This document shows positions 36,025-46,018 of a stretch of 64,000 nucleotides of DNA, in pieces. The stretch comes from Sphingorhabdus pulchriflava (GTDB lineage Bacteria; Pseudomonadota; Alphaproteobacteria; Sphingomonadales; Sphingomonadaceae). Made by a program: the position numbers and the translations under genes. The stretch covers positions 124,001 to 188,000 of the forward strand of contig NZ_QRGP01000002.1 in assembly GCF_003367235.1 (NCBI RefSeq), in the 5' to 3' direction. Position 1 is the first letter of the stretch. Each line of letters begins with the position of its first letter. A model generated the notes under the pieces. It was not told where the DNA came from. It made no database searches and worked only from the letters and a program-made list of their open reading frames with translations.

Positions 36025-36921
36025 TCATAGCCCTTCGGGGTCGGCTAGGCCAGCCCGTCGATGTGCAGCGACCAGCGTGTTGCGCAACAGGCAGGCAATG
36101 GTCATCGGGCCAACACCCCCCGGCACCGGCGTGATAGCTGAGGCCAGCTCCAGCGCGCTGCTATAATCGACATCGCCGACGAGCCTACCCTTGGCCTCGT
36201 CGTTCACAGGTTCCAGTCGGTTGATGCCAACATCAATGACGACCGCACCGGGTTTCAGCCAGTCGCCCTTGACCATTTCGGCACGACCGACAGCGGCGAC
36301 CACGATATCGGCCTGCTGCACCCTTTCCATGAGGTCGCGGGTGCGGCTGTGCGCGATGGTGACGGTGCAATTTTCGCCCAGCAGAAGCTGCGCCATCGGC
36401 TTGCCAACCAGAATGGAGCGGCCGATGACAATCGCGTCTTTACCGGACAAGTCGCCGATATGGTCTTTCAGCAGCATCAGCGAACCTAGCGGGGTGCACG
36501 GCACCAGCCCGGGCAAACCGAGCGCGAGGCGTCCGGTGCTGATCGGGGTAAGGCCGTCGACATCCTTGTCGGGGCTGATCGCCTCAACTACGGCCTGTTC
36601 GTCGAGATGTTTGGGAAGCGGAAGCTGGACCAATATGCCATCGACGGCATCATCGGCATTCAACTGCCGGACGAGCGCGATGAGGTCACCCTGGGCGGTG
36701 TCAGCGGGCAGGCGGTGCTCAAAACTCGCCATTCCGGCAGCGACCGTCGCCTTGCCCTTGGACGCGACATAGACGGCGCTCGCCGCGTCATCACCGACCA
36801 GCACTACGGCTAGTCCAGGCACTTTGCCTGTCGCTGCGGTAAAGGCCGGCACGGCTTGCGCGATCCGGGCGCGCAGCCCGGCAGCAAAAGCCTTACCGTC
36901 AATGATGGTCGCGTTGCTCAT
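36025..36921 (-). CDS. folD: Bifunctional methylenetetrahydrofolate dehydrogenase / cyclohydrolase FolD
   Basis: A 298-residue cytoplasmic enzyme that interconverts 5,10-methylene-THF and 10-formyl-THF in one-carbon metabolism. It has the catalytic YVASK Lys, [10 protein letters not shown], the NADP-binding [14 protein letters not shown] and the C-terminal signature [16 protein letters not shown]. The length is standard. Its ATG overlaps the yggT stop (ATGA at 36918-36921). The 10-formyl-THF product is also the substrate of PurU, encoded 24 kb away in this window. Confidence 0.96.
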   Translation of the reverse strand: MSNATIIDGKAFAAGLRARIAQAVPAFTAATGKVPGLAVVLVGDDAASAVYVASKGKATVAAGMASFEHRLPADTAQGDLIALVRQLNADDAVDGILVQLPLPKHLDEQAVVEAISPDKDVDGLTPISTGRLALGLPGLVPCTPLGSLMLLKDHIGDLSGKDAIVIGRSILVGKPMAQLLLGENCTVTIAHSRTRDLMERVQQADIVVAAVGRAEMVKGDWLKPGAVVIDVGINRLEPVNDEAKGRLVGDVDYSSALELASAITPVPGGVGPMTIACLLRNTLVAAHRRAGLADPEGL

Positions 36922-37220
36922 AGTCCCGAATAATACAGGTCATGCGCCAGACCGCCGAGCAGCATCTGGATGATGCGCAAGCCGACAATCAGAACGATGG
37001 GGGAAAAATCGATCATACCGGTATCGGGCATGATGCGGCGGATCGGTTTCAGAAATGGATCGAGGATCATGTTCAGCGAATGCCAGAGCGACGCAACAAT
37101 GTTGTTCGACAGGCTGACGACATTGAACGAGATCAGCAGGCTGAGGATGAATTGCACAATCACGACCGTGGAAACGATGGTGATCAAATAACCGATGATC
37201 TGGATAAGCGCGAGGAGCAT
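36918..37220 (-). CDS. YggT-family membrane protein
   Basis: A 100-residue protein with two hydrophobic helices flanking the motif [24 protein letters not shown], which is diagnostic of YggT. The family is linked to cell shape, division and membrane homeostasis in various bacteria, but the mechanism is unclear. It heads the folD operon by four-base overlap, a common alphaproteobacterial arrangement. Confidence 0.92.
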   Translation of the reverse strand: MLLALIQIIGYLITIVSTVVIVQFILSLLISFNVVSLSNNIVASLWHSLNMILDPFLKPIRRIMPDTGMIDFSPIVLIVGLRIIQMLLGGLAHDLYYSGL

Positions 37221-37301
37221 GCATGCCTCCGAAAGAGCAGGGATGCGCCCAATTAGCCGAGGCTGGGCGCTGTATCAACCATCTAGAACACCCGAATTTC
37301 A

Positions 37302-37325
37302 TCATTCTCGCAAAAGCGGGAATGA
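37302..37325. repeat. Short intergenic palindrome (REP-like)
   Basis: A 10-bp stem with one G-T pair (TCATTCTCGC / GCGGGAATGA) around AAAA, between argB and yggT. It resembles short dispersed palindromes I recall from sphingomonads. It has no T-run, so it is a weak terminator candidate for argB. Confidence 0.5.
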
Positions 37326-37345
37326 CGAAGGATATTACTGATAAC

Positions 37346-38245
37346 TCACCGATGCACCAGCGTGCCCGCACCGCGCGCCGTGAAGATTTCAAGCAGGCTG
37401 ACATGCGGGACCCGCCCGTCGAGAATGACAGCGGCTTCGGTGCCGCCTTCGACCGCGGCGATGCAGGTTTCCAGCTTGGGGATCATCCCGCCGGTAACCG
37501 TTCCGTCTTCGCGCAACGCGCCAATCTGCTTGGGATCAAGATCGGTGAGCAGATTGCCCGATTTGTCGAGCACGCCTGCGACGTCGGTGAGCAGGAACAA
37601 ACGCGCCGCGCCCAAGGCAGCGGCAATCGCACCCGCCATCGTGTCGGCGTTGATGTTATAGGTCTGGCCAGTCTTGTCGACGCCGATGGGGGCGACCACG
37701 GGGATCATCCCACTGCCCGAAATCGTGTCGAGCAGGCTGCGGTCGATATGTTTGGGTGTGCCGACAAAGCCAAGGTCGACCGCGCGTTCGATATTGCTGT
37801 CGGGATCGCGGGTGGAACCCTCGACCTTTTCGGCGATTACGAAGCCGCCATCCTTGCCCGAAATGCCGACCGCACGGCCCCCGGCTTGGGCAATCCAGCT
37901 CACCAGTTCCTTGTTGATCGCTCCCGACAGCACCATTTCGGCAACCTTGGCGGTTTCGGCATCGGTGACGCGCAGTCCGTCTACAAAGCGGCTTTCGACG
38001 CCCAGCTGCTTCAGCATCGCACCGATCTGAGGCCCACCACCATGGACAACCACTGGATTGATGCCGACGGCTTTCAGCAGCACCACATCCTCGGCAAAGT
38101 TGCGCGCGGCTTCGGGATCGCCCATCGCATGGCCGCCATATTTGATGACAAAGGTTTTGCCCGCATAGCGCTGCATATACGGCAGCGCCTCGGTGAGGGT
38201 TTCGGCTTTTGCCAGCATCGCTGGATCGGGTGCGTGGTTGGTCAT
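37346..38245 (-). CDS. argB: Acetylglutamate kinase
   Basis: A 299-residue amino-acid kinase that phosphorylates N-acetylglutamate in arginine biosynthesis. Motifs are [12 protein letters not shown] (ATP site Lys), [11 protein letters not shown] (substrate loop) and the C-terminal LTDVAGVLD. The helix before the kinase core (about 15-35) is the type found in arginine-inhibited forms, so feedback control is likely. I start at the ATG 38245 (MTNHAPDP); the frame is open to 38284 only via TTG. The queuosine transporter gene ends 52 bases upstream on the same strand. Confidence 0.95.
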   Translation of the reverse strand: MTNHAPDPAMLAKAETLTEALPYMQRYAGKTFVIKYGGHAMGDPEAARNFAEDVVLLKAVGINPVVVHGGGPQIGAMLKQLGVESRFVDGLRVTDAETAKVAEMVLSGAINKELVSWIAQAGGRAVGISGKDGGFVIAEKVEGSTRDPDSNIERAVDLGFVGTPKHIDRSLLDTISGSGMIPVVAPIGVDKTGQTYNINADTMAGAIAAALGAARLFLLTDVAGVLDKSGNLLTDLDPKQIGALREDGTVTGGMIPKLETCIAAVEGGTEAAVILDGRVPHVSLLEIFTARGAGTLVHR

Positions 38246-38297
38246 GATGGCGCGCGGGTTAGCGCCCCATCGCTTTGCACGCAACTATATTGCAGGC

Positions 38298-38969
38298 TCA
38301 GGCGGCCTTGCCGTCCAATCGTTGCCCAAGCTTGACGCAAGCGGTGATCAGCAGGGGCACGAACACCACCACCAGGGTCAGCTTGGCGATGATCTGACCC
38401 GTCATGATGTCGACAATCGGCATTTCCTGCCCGCTGCCGGGATCGACCACGCCATAGAATGCGATGGTGATAAACAGCACGGTATCGAGCGCCTGCGAGA
38501 GCAAACCCGCAATCAGCCCGCGCAGCCAGGCCGCCCGCCCGCTGCCTTCGCCCTTCAGCTTGGTGAAAACATAGACGTTCAGGGTTTGCGAAATACCATA
38601 GGATATTAGGCCGGCCAGCTGAAGACGCGCGCCCTGGCCGAGGATGCCCGCAAATTGGTCTTGTAACGTCCAGAAGGGGGCGGGGGGCATGCGGATGACG
38701 ATGAAGATCAGCGCCATCGAAAGGATGAGCGGCAAGAAACCATAGCGGACGAGTTTGTCAGCGGTGTCCTTGCCGTGCAGTTCGGCTACTGCGCTTGATA
38801 GCACCACCAGCATCAGAAAGGCGAAGATGCCCGATTCGACATGCAGCGGCCCGATTTCCGAAATCTTGGTGCCGAGCACACCCGCCAGCACCACCAGCCC
38901 GCCATAGAGCAAAGCATAGACAAACAGCGATCGCGGGATCATCGTTCCGGTGCTTGGGCCGTCGGTCAT
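38298..38969 (-). CDS. Queuosine-precursor transporter (YhhQ/VUT family)
   Basis: A 223-residue membrane protein with about six helices. YGGLVVLAGVLGTKI, the conserved SYGISQTLNVYVFTKLK region and WLRGLIAGLLSQALDTVLF match the VUT/YhhQ family that imports preQ0/preQ1 for tRNA queuosine synthesis. The start at 38969 has a GGGAAG Shine-Dalgarno; upstream in-frame codons fall in the repeat element. The preferred precursor cannot be told from sequence. Confidence 0.88.
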   Translation of the reverse strand: MTDGPSTGTMIPRSLFVYALLYGGLVVLAGVLGTKISEIGPLHVESGIFAFLMLVVLSSAVAELHGKDTADKLVRYGFLPLILSMALIFIVIRMPPAPFWTLQDQFAGILGQGARLQLAGLISYGISQTLNVYVFTKLKGEGSGRAAWLRGLIAGLLSQALDTVLFITIAFYGVVDPGSGQEMPIVDIMTGQIIAKLTLVVVFVPLLITACVKLGQRLDGKAA

Positions 38970-39064
38970 TTTGTTGCTTCCCTGTTTCTGCTTTGGTGGC
39001 CAATGGTTAGCGGCTAATTTTATTGGCGCAAGGCGGAAGGGCGCGCTAACAGCTTTGACATACA

Positions 39065-39154
39065 CGTCGCCCCTGCGCAGGCAGGGGCCGTTGCAGGTTT
39101 ATCTTGCGCGATCGGCTTGGGCCTCCAACGGCCTCAGCCTCTGCTGGGGCGACG
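39065..39154. repeat. 90-bp structured inverted-repeat element upstream of nupC
   Basis: Bases 39065-39093 and 39126-39154 are inverted copies, 24 of 29 matching, with identical outer nine bases (CGTCGCCCC / GGGGCGACG). The left arm itself holds a hairpin (GCCCCTGC...GCAGGGGC, 39069-39088). It resembles dispersed miniature repeats of sphingomonads. It fills the divergent region between the queuosine transporter and nupC. Confidence 0.6.
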
Positions 39155-39179
39155 GTTTGAATTTGGGGGAGTGTCGCAA

Positions 39180-40478
39180 ATGCAAATCCTGATGAGCCTT
39201 GGCGGAATGGTGCTGATCCTTGCGATCGCCTTCCTGCTGTCCTCCAACCGTAAGGCGATCCGCCCACGCGTCGTGCTGTCGGCCTTTGCGCTGCAGGCAG
39301 GGCTGGCGGCGCTGGTGCTCTATGTGCCCTGGGGCAACCGGGTTTTGCAAGGCGCGGCGGCTGGGGTATCCAACTTGCTGGGCTATGCCAATGAAGGCAC
39401 GAAATTCCTCTTCGGCGGGCTCGCCACCGATCCGCTGGGGCAGAATTTCGCGATTCAGGCACTCCCCGTCATCATATTCTTCGCCGCTTTCATTTCGATC
39501 CTCTATTATCTCGGAGTGATGCAATATGTCATCCGCTGGATCGGCGGCGGCCTGCAGAAAATCACCGGCATTTCAAAGGTCGAAAGCCTGTGCGCGGCCT
39601 CGAACATTTTTGTCGGCCAGTCGGAATCGCCGCTGGTGATCCGCCCCTATCTCGCGACGCTCAACCCTGCGCAGCTCTTCTGCGTGATGACGGTCGGCAT
39701 GGCCGGGGTCGCGGGAACGATCCTCGCCGCCTATGCCTCGATGGGCATTCGCATCGATTACCTCATCGCCGCCGCCTTCATGTCGGCCCCGGGTGGAATA
39801 TTGATGGCGAAGCTGATCATGCCCGATGAAGAAATCGCACCCGAACCCGAAGACATATATTTGCCTCAAGCACGCATCAGCGCTGAAGGGCCCGCTGCAC
39901 TGCTACCGGAAGGAGGCCCGCATCCCGTGCCTGCGGCTGCAGACCATGATGAGGAAAAGCCTGCCAATATCATTATGGCAGCTGCACAAGGCGCGCAAAC
40001 AGGCGTTCGGCTTGCCGTCGCAGTCGGCGCGATGGTTCTTGCCTTCGTTGCACTGGTAGCGCTGGCGAACGGCATTCTTGGCGGAATCGGCAATGCAATT
40101 GGCCTTCAAGGGCTCAGTTTCCAGGGGCTTTTGGGTTATGTCTTTGCACCGGTCATGTATCTGCTCGGCGTTCCGTGGAACGAAGCCGTGCAGGCGGGTG
40201 GGCTGTTCGGCACCAAGATCGTCCTCAACGAATTTGTCGCCTTCATCGATCTGGGTGCACTGAAAACCTTGTCTGCAACGACGGTCGCCATCGTCACCTT
40301 TGCGCTGTGCGGCTTCGCCAATTTCAGCTCGATCGCGATCCAGATGGCGGTCACCGGCGGCCTCGCCCCCAACCAGCGCCCAATGATCGCCAAGCTGGGG
40401 CTGAAGGCGCTGGCCGCAGGGTCGCTGTCCAACCTGATGAGCGCGGCGTTAGCAGGGCTGTTTCTGTCTTTGGCCTGA
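39180..40478 (+). CDS. Concentrative nucleoside transporter (NupC/CNT family)
   Basis: A 432-residue inner-membrane symporter with about nine helices. Family hallmarks are QALPVIIFFAAF, the SNIFVGQSESPLVIRPYL loop, the GTILAAYASMGI stretch and GTKIVLNEFVAF. It imports nucleosides with H+ or Na+. A hydrophilic insert of about 55 residues (roughly 220-275, acidic and Pro-rich) lies between helices. I start at the ATG 39180, after GGGGGAG. Its stop is 5 bases before the left inverted repeat of the GxxExxY cassette. Confidence 0.9.
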   Translation: MQILMSLGGMVLILAIAFLLSSNRKAIRPRVVLSAFALQAGLAALVLYVPWGNRVLQGAAAGVSNLLGYANEGTKFLFGGLATDPLGQNFAIQALPVIIFFAAFISILYYLGVMQYVIRWIGGGLQKITGISKVESLCAASNIFVGQSESPLVIRPYLATLNPAQLFCVMTVGMAGVAGTILAAYASMGIRIDYLIAAAFMSAPGGILMAKLIMPDEEIAPEPEDIYLPQARISAEGPAALLPEGGPHPVPAAADHDEEKPANIIMAAAQGAQTGVRLAVAVGAMVLAFVALVALANGILGGIGNAIGLQGLSFQGLLGYVFAPVMYLLGVPWNEAVQAGGLFGTKIVLNEFVAFIDLGALKTLSATTVAIVTFALCGFANFSSIAIQMAVTGGLAPNQRPMIAKLGLKALAAGSLSNLMSAALAGLFLSLA

Positions 40479-40483
40479 TTTAG

Positions 40484-40512
40484 TTTCACGCAAAGGCGCA
40501 AAGGTTTTCAAG
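40484..40512 (+). repeat. Left 29-bp terminal inverted repeat of the GxxExxY cassette
   Basis: It starts TTTCACGCAAAGGCGCAAAG and contains two staggered GCAAAG units. It ends 10 bases before the GxxExxY start codon, so it may also hold part of its promoter or leader. Confidence 0.85.
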
Positions 40513-40522
40513 AGGTCAACGT

Positions 40523-40921
40523 ATGAATGCCGAGCTTGAGGCTATTGCAAGTCGGGTGATTGATACGTCTATGGCCATACATGTGGATGTTGGTCCAGGT
40601 TTGCTGGAATCGGTATACGAGACTCTTCTCGCCGCACGCCTTGAAAAGCAGGGATTTAAGGTTGATCGGCAATTGCCGGTCAAGGCAGTCATTGACCGCA
40701 TTGTTTTTCCAAAAGCATTCCAGATCGATTTGCTGGTGAACGACACTCTGTTGATTGAGCTGAAATCCGTCGAAAAATTATCACCCGTTCATTCGAAACA
40801 AACGCTGACATATCTACGATTAATGAAATTGCCTTTGGGGCTTTTGATAAACTTCGGCGGCATCACACTCAAAGAAGGACTCAAACGGGTTGTGAACAAT
40901 TACAGGGAGTTCGGCAACTGA
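40523..40921 (+). CDS. GxxExxY family protein (PD-(D/E)xK nuclease-like)
   Basis: A 132-residue protein with the family motif Gly26-x2-Glu29-x2-Tyr32 (GPGLLESVYE) and a PD-(D/E)xK-like core: Asp69 in FQIDLL and Glu79-x-Lys81 in LIELKSVE. It ends with LGLLINFGG, also typical. The fold suggests a metal-dependent nuclease or a nuclease relative, but no function is established for the family. The gene has lower GC than its neighbours, a GAGG ribosome site, and is enclosed by inverted repeats, so acquisition is likely. Confidence 0.9.
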   Translation: MNAELEAIASRVIDTSMAIHVDVGPGLLESVYETLLAARLEKQGFKVDRQLPVKAVIDRIVFPKAFQIDLLVNDTLLIELKSVEKLSPVHSKQTLTYLRLMKLPLGLLINFGGITLKEGLKRVVNNYREFGN

Positions 40922-40924
40922 CCC

Positions 40925-40953
40925 CTTGAAAATCTTTGCGCCTTTGCGTGAAA
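40925..40953 (-). repeat. Right 29-bp terminal inverted repeat of the GxxExxY cassette
   Basis: The reverse complement equals the left repeat except for one A/G change in the 21st position. It starts 3 bases after the GxxExxY stop and ends 2 bases before the mutS stop. It could double as a 3' structure of the transcript. Confidence 0.85.
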
Positions 40954-40955
40954 TT

Positions 40956-43586
40956 TCACTCTTCCCCAGCCAAGCCCTTCAGTTCGTAAAGCAAATCAAG
41001 CGCCTGTCGTGGCGTGAGTGCGTCGATATCCATGCCCGACAGCTTTTCACGCACGGCATCGACCTTGGCTTCGGCGGCATTGAGGGCGGCACCGAAGAGC
41101 GGCATGTCGCCCAATCCCGCCGCCAGCCCGCCGGTTTCGGCGCGGCCCTTTTCGAGTTTCTCCAGCACTTGCGTCGCGCGTGCGAGCACCGGTGGTGGCA
41201 GACCGGCGAGTTTGGCGACCGCAATGCCATAGCTCCGGTCGGCGGGGCCGTCCGAGACTTCGTGGAGGAGGACGAGGTCACCCTTGTACTCCTTGGCGCG
41301 GACATGGTGGAGCGAGAGCGCGTCGAGCGTGTCCGCCAAACGGGTCAGTTCGTGATAGTGCGTCGCAAACAGGCAGCGGCAGCGGTTGGCTTCATGGATG
41401 CCCTCAACCACGGCCCAGGCAATGGCGAGTCCATCATAGGTCGAGGTGCCGCGCCCAACCTCGTCGAGAATGACGAAGCTGCGCTCGGTCGCCTGCGCAA
41501 GGATGGCCGCCGTCTCGACCATCTCGACCATGAAGGTCGAACGCCCGCGTGCCAGATTGTCCGACGCGCCGACGCGGCTGAACAGCCGGTCGACCAGCCC
41601 CAGTCGGGCGGTGCTCGCTGGCACATAGCTGCCCGCCTGCGCCAAAATCACGATCAGGGCATTCTGCCGCAAAAAGGTCGATTTACCACCCATATTGGGG
41701 CCGCTTACCAGCCACAGCCGCTTGTCTGGCGCGAGGCCGCAATCATTGGCGATGAAGCGTTCGCCGAGCCGTGCCAATGCGCTTTCGACCACCGGATGCC
41801 GCCCGCCTTCGATTTGCAGTTCGTTGCCGGGAACGAATTCAGGCAGGCACCAGCGCCCTTCGGCCGCCCGTTCGGCAAGGGCGGCTGCCACATCAATCCG
41901 CGCCAAGGCATCGGCACTTGCCGCAATCGCATCGCGGCGGACGAGTACATGCCCGATCAGTTCCTCAAGATGCGCGGCTTCGGCTGCCAGCGCATGGCCG
42001 GAGGCTTGCGTGATCCGCAGCGCCTCCTCATGCAATTCGGGCGAGTTGAAGCGCACCGCGCCCGCCATCGTCTGGCGGTGGGTAAAGCCGCTGCCTGCCG
42101 CCATTAGCGGGTCGGCATTTTTGGCGGGCACTTCAACAAAATAGCCGAGCACGCCGTTGTGGCGGATTTTCAGCGCGGAAATGCCGGTCGAGGCACGATA
42201 ACGCGCCTCCATTGCTGCTACCGCAGCCCGTCCATCACGCCCCGCCAGCCGCAGTGCATCCAGCGCGGCGTCATAGCCCTCGGCGATATAGCCGCCCTGC
42301 GAGGCTTCGGTCGGCGGCGTTGGCACCAGCGCACGGCTGAACAGGTCGACCATCGCGCCATGTCCGTCGAGTGCAGGAAGCAGGCTTTCCAGCAAAGCGG
42401 GGCGTTCCGCCATTGCGCCGAGCCGCTCACGCAAGATACGCGCGCCATCAAGGCCATCGCGAATTTGCCCCAAGTCGCGCGGGCTTCCTCGCCCAGCCAC
42501 CACGCGGCCTAGCGCGCGGGCAATATCGGGCAATTGGCGCAGCGCAGCGCGCGTGCTGTCACGCAATAAGGGCGCATCGTGGAACCATTGCACCAGCGCC
42601 AGCCGCGCTTCGATTGCGCCTTTGTCCATCAATGGCGCAGAGAGGTCGGCCGCCAATTGCCGCGCGCCCGCCCCAGTAATCGTCCGGTCGATTTCGGCAA
42701 GCAACGAACCCGCCCGCCCGCCGCCATTGGCCGAACGGGTAATCTCAAGGCTGTCGCGCGTTGCTTGGTCGATCAGCAGATATTGCTGCACCTCGCGTCG
42801 CACCGGCACTTTGAGGAAGGGCATCTTGCCCTGCCCGACATGCTCCAGATAGGCGAGCAGGCCGCCCGCAGCGGCCAGTTCGGCACGGCTGAGCGACGCA
42901 AAGTCCGTGCTGCCGAAATGCGCGGCGAGTGCGCCCTTGCCTGCCATGCTGTCAAAGTCGTCGCGTGGTCGTTCGATTGCGCCATAGGGTTGGGCGGTAA
43001 AGCTTTCGGGTGCGACCACTTCGCTCGGCCCCAGCCGCGCCAGTTCGGCTTCGAGTGCCGACGCGGATACGCAGCTCACCTCGAAATAGCCGGTCGAAAT
43101 ATCGGCCGCCGCCAGCCCGATTTCGCCGCCAGCCTCGGCGAGCGCGACCAGAATGTTCGAGGCCCAGCTGTCGAGCAGGCTATCCTCGGTCAGCGTGCCA
43201 GCGGTGACAAAACGGATGATGTCGCGTGCGACCAGCGCCTTCGATCCGCCCCGCGCCTTGGCCTCTTCGGGCGTTTCGGTCTGCTCGGCAATCGCGACCC
43301 GGTGCCCGGCCTTGATCAGCCGCGCCAGATAGCCCTCGGCGGCGTGTACCGGCACGCCGCACATCGGGATCGGTTGCCCGCCATGTTCGCCGCGCGAGGT
43401 CAGCGCGATGTCGAGCGTTTGTGATGCGGCCTTGGCGTCGTCAAAAAACAGCTCGAAAAAATCACCCATGCGGTAGAACAGCATGCAGTCGCCGGCTTTC
43501 GCCTTCAATTTCAGATATTGCGCCATCATCGGCGTCGGCGTTTCGAGGCCGGGCAATGCAACATTTTTGGCGGGGCGCGAGTCCAT
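40956..43586 (-). CDS. mutS: DNA mismatch repair protein MutS
   Basis: An 876-residue mismatch-recognition ATPase. The N-terminal mismatch-binding motif with Phe-x-Glu (MGDFFELF) is present. The ATPase domain has Walker A GPNMGGKST near residue 630 and the Walker B/signature DEVGRGTST with AThYHE (FATHYHELT). It recognises mispairs and recruits MutL. I start at the ATG 43586 (MDSRPAKN); the frame is open 28 codons further but without support. It is divergent from maeB and its stop abuts the GxxExxY cassette. Confidence 0.97.
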   Translation of the reverse strand: MDSRPAKNVALPGLETPTPMMAQYLKLKAKAGDCMLFYRMGDFFELFFDDAKAASQTLDIALTSRGEHGGQPIPMCGVPVHAAEGYLARLIKAGHRVAIAEQTETPEEAKARGGSKALVARDIIRFVTAGTLTEDSLLDSWASNILVALAEAGGEIGLAAADISTGYFEVSCVSASALEAELARLGPSEVVAPESFTAQPYGAIERPRDDFDSMAGKGALAAHFGSTDFASLSRAELAAAGGLLAYLEHVGQGKMPFLKVPVRREVQQYLLIDQATRDSLEITRSANGGGRAGSLLAEIDRTITGAGARQLAADLSAPLMDKGAIEARLALVQWFHDAPLLRDSTRAALRQLPDIARALGRVVAGRGSPRDLGQIRDGLDGARILRERLGAMAERPALLESLLPALDGHGAMVDLFSRALVPTPPTEASQGGYIAEGYDAALDALRLAGRDGRAAVAAMEARYRASTGISALKIRHNGVLGYFVEVPAKNADPLMAAGSGFTHRQTMAGAVRFNSPELHEEALRITQASGHALAAEAAHLEELIGHVLVRRDAIAASADALARIDVAAALAERAAEGRWCLPEFVPGNELQIEGGRHPVVESALARLGERFIANDCGLAPDKRLWLVSGPNMGGKSTFLRQNALIVILAQAGSYVPASTARLGLVDRLFSRVGASDNLARGRSTFMVEMVETAAILAQATERSFVILDEVGRGTSTYDGLAIAWAVVEGIHEANRCRCLFATHYHELTRLADTLDALSLHHVRAKEYKGDLVLLHEVSDGPADRSYGIAVAKLAGLPPPVLARATQVLEKLEKGRAETGGLAAGLGDMPLFGAALNAAEAKVDAVREKLSGMDIDALTPRQALDLLYELKGLAGEE

Positions 43587-43743
43587 GTCAGCTTGATACC
43601 GGCTTGCCGGGGCAAGGCAACAGGGGCCCGCCGATGATTTGTGGAATAAGTTTGACCGCCCCAGAAGCATGCAGACTTGCGCCCCTACCGTGCTTGCCGC
43701 TAGGGCGGGCGCATATCAGAAAAAAAGCAAGGCAAATGATCCC

Positions 43744-46008
43744 ATGAGCGAAAGCGACGTCCCCTTTACCGCCCGCGAAGCATTGCTGTTCCATTCGCAG
43801 GGACGTCCCGGAAAGATCGAGATCGTCGCGACCAAGCCGATGGCGACCCAGCGTGATTTGAGCCTCGCTTACTCGCCCGGCGTTGCGGTGCCGGTGCAGG
43901 CTATCGCTGACGATCCGGCGACGGCCTATGATTATACCGCCAAGGGCAATCTGGTTGCGGTGATTTCGAACGGCACCGCCATCCTTGGCATGGGCAATCT
44001 GGGGGCCTTGGCCTCAAAGCCGGTGATGGAGGGCAAGGCGGTTCTCTTCAAACGCTTCGCCGATGTCGACTCGATCGATATCGAGGTGAAGACCGAGGAT
44101 GCTCAACGCTTCATCGATGCCGTCGAACTGCTCGAGCCGACCTTTGGCGGCATCAATCTTGAGGATATTGCCGCTCCCGACTGCTTTGTGATTGAGCAGA
44201 CACTGCGCGAACGCATGAACATCCCCGTCTTTCACGACGACCAGCATGGCACTGCGATCATCTCGGCGGCCGGCTTGATCAACGCCTGCCTGCTCACAGG
44301 TCGCAGCCTCAAGGACATCAAGGTCGTCTGCAACGGTGCGGGTGCAGCGGCGATTGCCTGTACCGAGCTGATCAAGGCGATGGGCGTGCCGCATGGCAAT
44401 GTGATCATGTGCGACCGTAAGGGCGTGATCTATCAGGGCCGTACCGAAGGCATGGACCAGTGGAAATCGGCCCATGCCGTCCCCACCGAGGCGCGCACAT
44501 TGGCAGAGGCGATCAAGGGTGCAGACGTTTTCCTTGGGCTTTCGGCGGCGAATGCGATGACCAAGGATATGGTTCGCGACATGGCCGACCAGCCGATCAT
44601 TTTCGCGATGGCCAACCCCGATCCCGAAATCACCCCGCCCGATGCGATGGAGGCGCGGCCCGATGCAATCGTGGCGACGGGGCGGTCGGATTATCCCAAC
44701 CAGGTCAACAATGTTCTCGGCTTCCCCTTCATCTTCCGTGGCGCGCTCGATGTGCGGGCGACGACCATCAACGAAGAGATGAAAATCGCCGCCGCCAATG
44801 CGATTGCCGAGCTGGCGCGCGAGACGGTGCATGAGGATGTGGCTGCGGCCTATGGCGGTAATGCGCAAAGCTTTGGCCGCGATTATATCATCCCGGCCCC
44901 CTTCGACCCGCGCCTGATCGAGGTTGTTTCCTCGGCGGTGGCCAAGGCAGCGATGGACAGCGGGGTCGCGCAAAAGCCGATTGCCGATATGGATGCCTAT
45001 CGCGCCTCGCTGCGCGCGCGCCAGAACCCGACAACCTCGGTGATGGCACAGGTGTATGAAGCGGCACGTGCGAAACCGAAACGGGTGATCTTTGCCGAGG
45101 CCGAAGAAGATGTCGTGCTGCGCGCCGCCGTCCAGTTCCGGCAGGATGGCTATGGTACCCCTGTGCTGGTCGGGCGCGATGCGACCGTGCTCGCCAAGCT
45201 GCAGGCGATGGGGGTTGCTAACCCCGAAAGCTATGAGATCCACAACAGCGTCTCCAGCCCGCTGGTTCCTGCGATGGTCGACCGGCTCTATCTGCGCCTG
45301 CAACGCCGCGGCTATTTGCGTCGCGACATTCAGCGCATGGTCAACCGCGACCGCAACATCTTTGGCGCACTGATGCTGGCAATGGATCAGGGCGACGCGA
45401 TGATCACCGGCATCACCCGCACCTTTGCGCAAACAATGCGCGAATTGCGGCGCGTGCTCGATTCGAAAAAGGGCGAGATTCCGTTCGGCATTCATGTTCT
45501 TGTCGGCAAGACGCATACGGTCTTCATGTCCGACACCACGGTCAACGAACGGCCGAGTTCGGAAGAGCTGGCCTATATCGCCGAACAGACTGCGCAAGTT
45601 GCGCGCCGTATGGGGCATACGCCGCGCGTCGCGTTCCTTTCCTATTCGACCTTTGGCAATCCGGCGGGCAACTGGCTCGGCAATATCCGCGAAGCGGTGG
45701 CGCTGCTCGACAGCCGCAAGGTCGCCTTCGAATATGAAGGCGAAATGGCCCCTGACGTCGCGCTCAACCCGGCGCTGATGGCGAACTATCCCTTTTGTCG
45801 CCTGTCAGGCCCTGCCAATGTGTTGGTCATGCCCGGGCTGCAATCGGCCAATCTTTCGGCCAAGCTGCTGCGCGAACTGGGCGGCGATCAGGTGATCGGC
45901 CCGATGCTGGTGGGGATGGAAAAGCCGGTGCAGATCGCGACCATGTCGTCGAGTGCGTCGGAAATTGTCGCGCTGGCGGTGCTCGCTTCAGCCGGGGTGG
46001 CGCAATAA
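43744..46008 (+). CDS. maeB: NADP-dependent malic enzyme with phosphotransacetylase-like C-terminal domain
   Basis: A 754-residue protein of MaeB architecture. The malic enzyme part is about 1-430, with the Tyr of [11 protein letters not shown], the metal-binding [11 protein letters not shown] and the NAD(P) site [11 protein letters not shown]. The phosphotransacetylase-like domain is about 430-754, which in this family regulates rather than catalyses. It decarboxylates malate to pyruvate and supplies NADPH. I start at the ATG 43744 (MSESDVPF), not the longer frame. The minus strand holds a 534-codon shadow frame that I do not annotate. Confidence 0.96.
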   Translation: MSESDVPFTAREALLFHSQGRPGKIEIVATKPMATQRDLSLAYSPGVAVPVQAIADDPATAYDYTAKGNLVAVISNGTAILGMGNLGALASKPVMEGKAVLFKRFADVDSIDIEVKTEDAQRFIDAVELLEPTFGGINLEDIAAPDCFVIEQTLRERMNIPVFHDDQHGTAIISAAGLINACLLTGRSLKDIKVVCNGAGAAAIACTELIKAMGVPHGNVIMCDRKGVIYQGRTEGMDQWKSAHAVPTEARTLAEAIKGADVFLGLSAANAMTKDMVRDMADQPIIFAMANPDPEITPPDAMEARPDAIVATGRSDYPNQVNNVLGFPFIFRGALDVRATTINEEMKIAAANAIAELARETVHEDVAAAYGGNAQSFGRDYIIPAPFDPRLIEVVSSAVAKAAMDSGVAQKPIADMDAYRASLRARQNPTTSVMAQVYEAARAKPKRVIFAEAEEDVVLRAAVQFRQDGYGTPVLVGRDATVLAKLQAMGVANPESYEIHNSVSSPLVPAMVDRLYLRLQRRGYLRRDIQRMVNRDRNIFGALMLAMDQGDAMITGITRTFAQTMRELRRVLDSKKGEIPFGIHVLVGKTHTVFMSDTTVNERPSSEELAYIAEQTAQVARRMGHTPRVAFLSYSTFGNPAGNWLGNIREAVALLDSRKVAFEYEGEMAPDVALNPALMANYPFCRLSGPANVLVMPGLQSANLSAKLLRELGGDQVIGPMLVGMEKPVQIATMSSSASEIVALAVLASAGVAQ

Positions 46009-46018
46009 GCGTTTCGGC

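Larger units (their letters stand above)
40484..40953. mobile_element. 470-bp inverted-repeat cassette carrying a GxxExxY gene
   Basis: The single gene is enclosed by 29-bp inverted repeats that match at 28 of 29 positions. The cassette fits exactly between the stop codons of the convergent genes nupC (ends 40478) and mutS (ends 40956), with 5 and 2 spare bases. This precise placement with terminal repeats suggests insertion of a small unit. No transposase is encoded, and I see no obvious target-site duplication. Confidence 0.5.

Noticed and set aside
44014-45618. A 534-codon open frame antisense to maeB
   Set aside because: Composition follows the complement of the malic enzyme codons; no ribosome site or recognisable family. 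The coding strand has clear maeB motifs.
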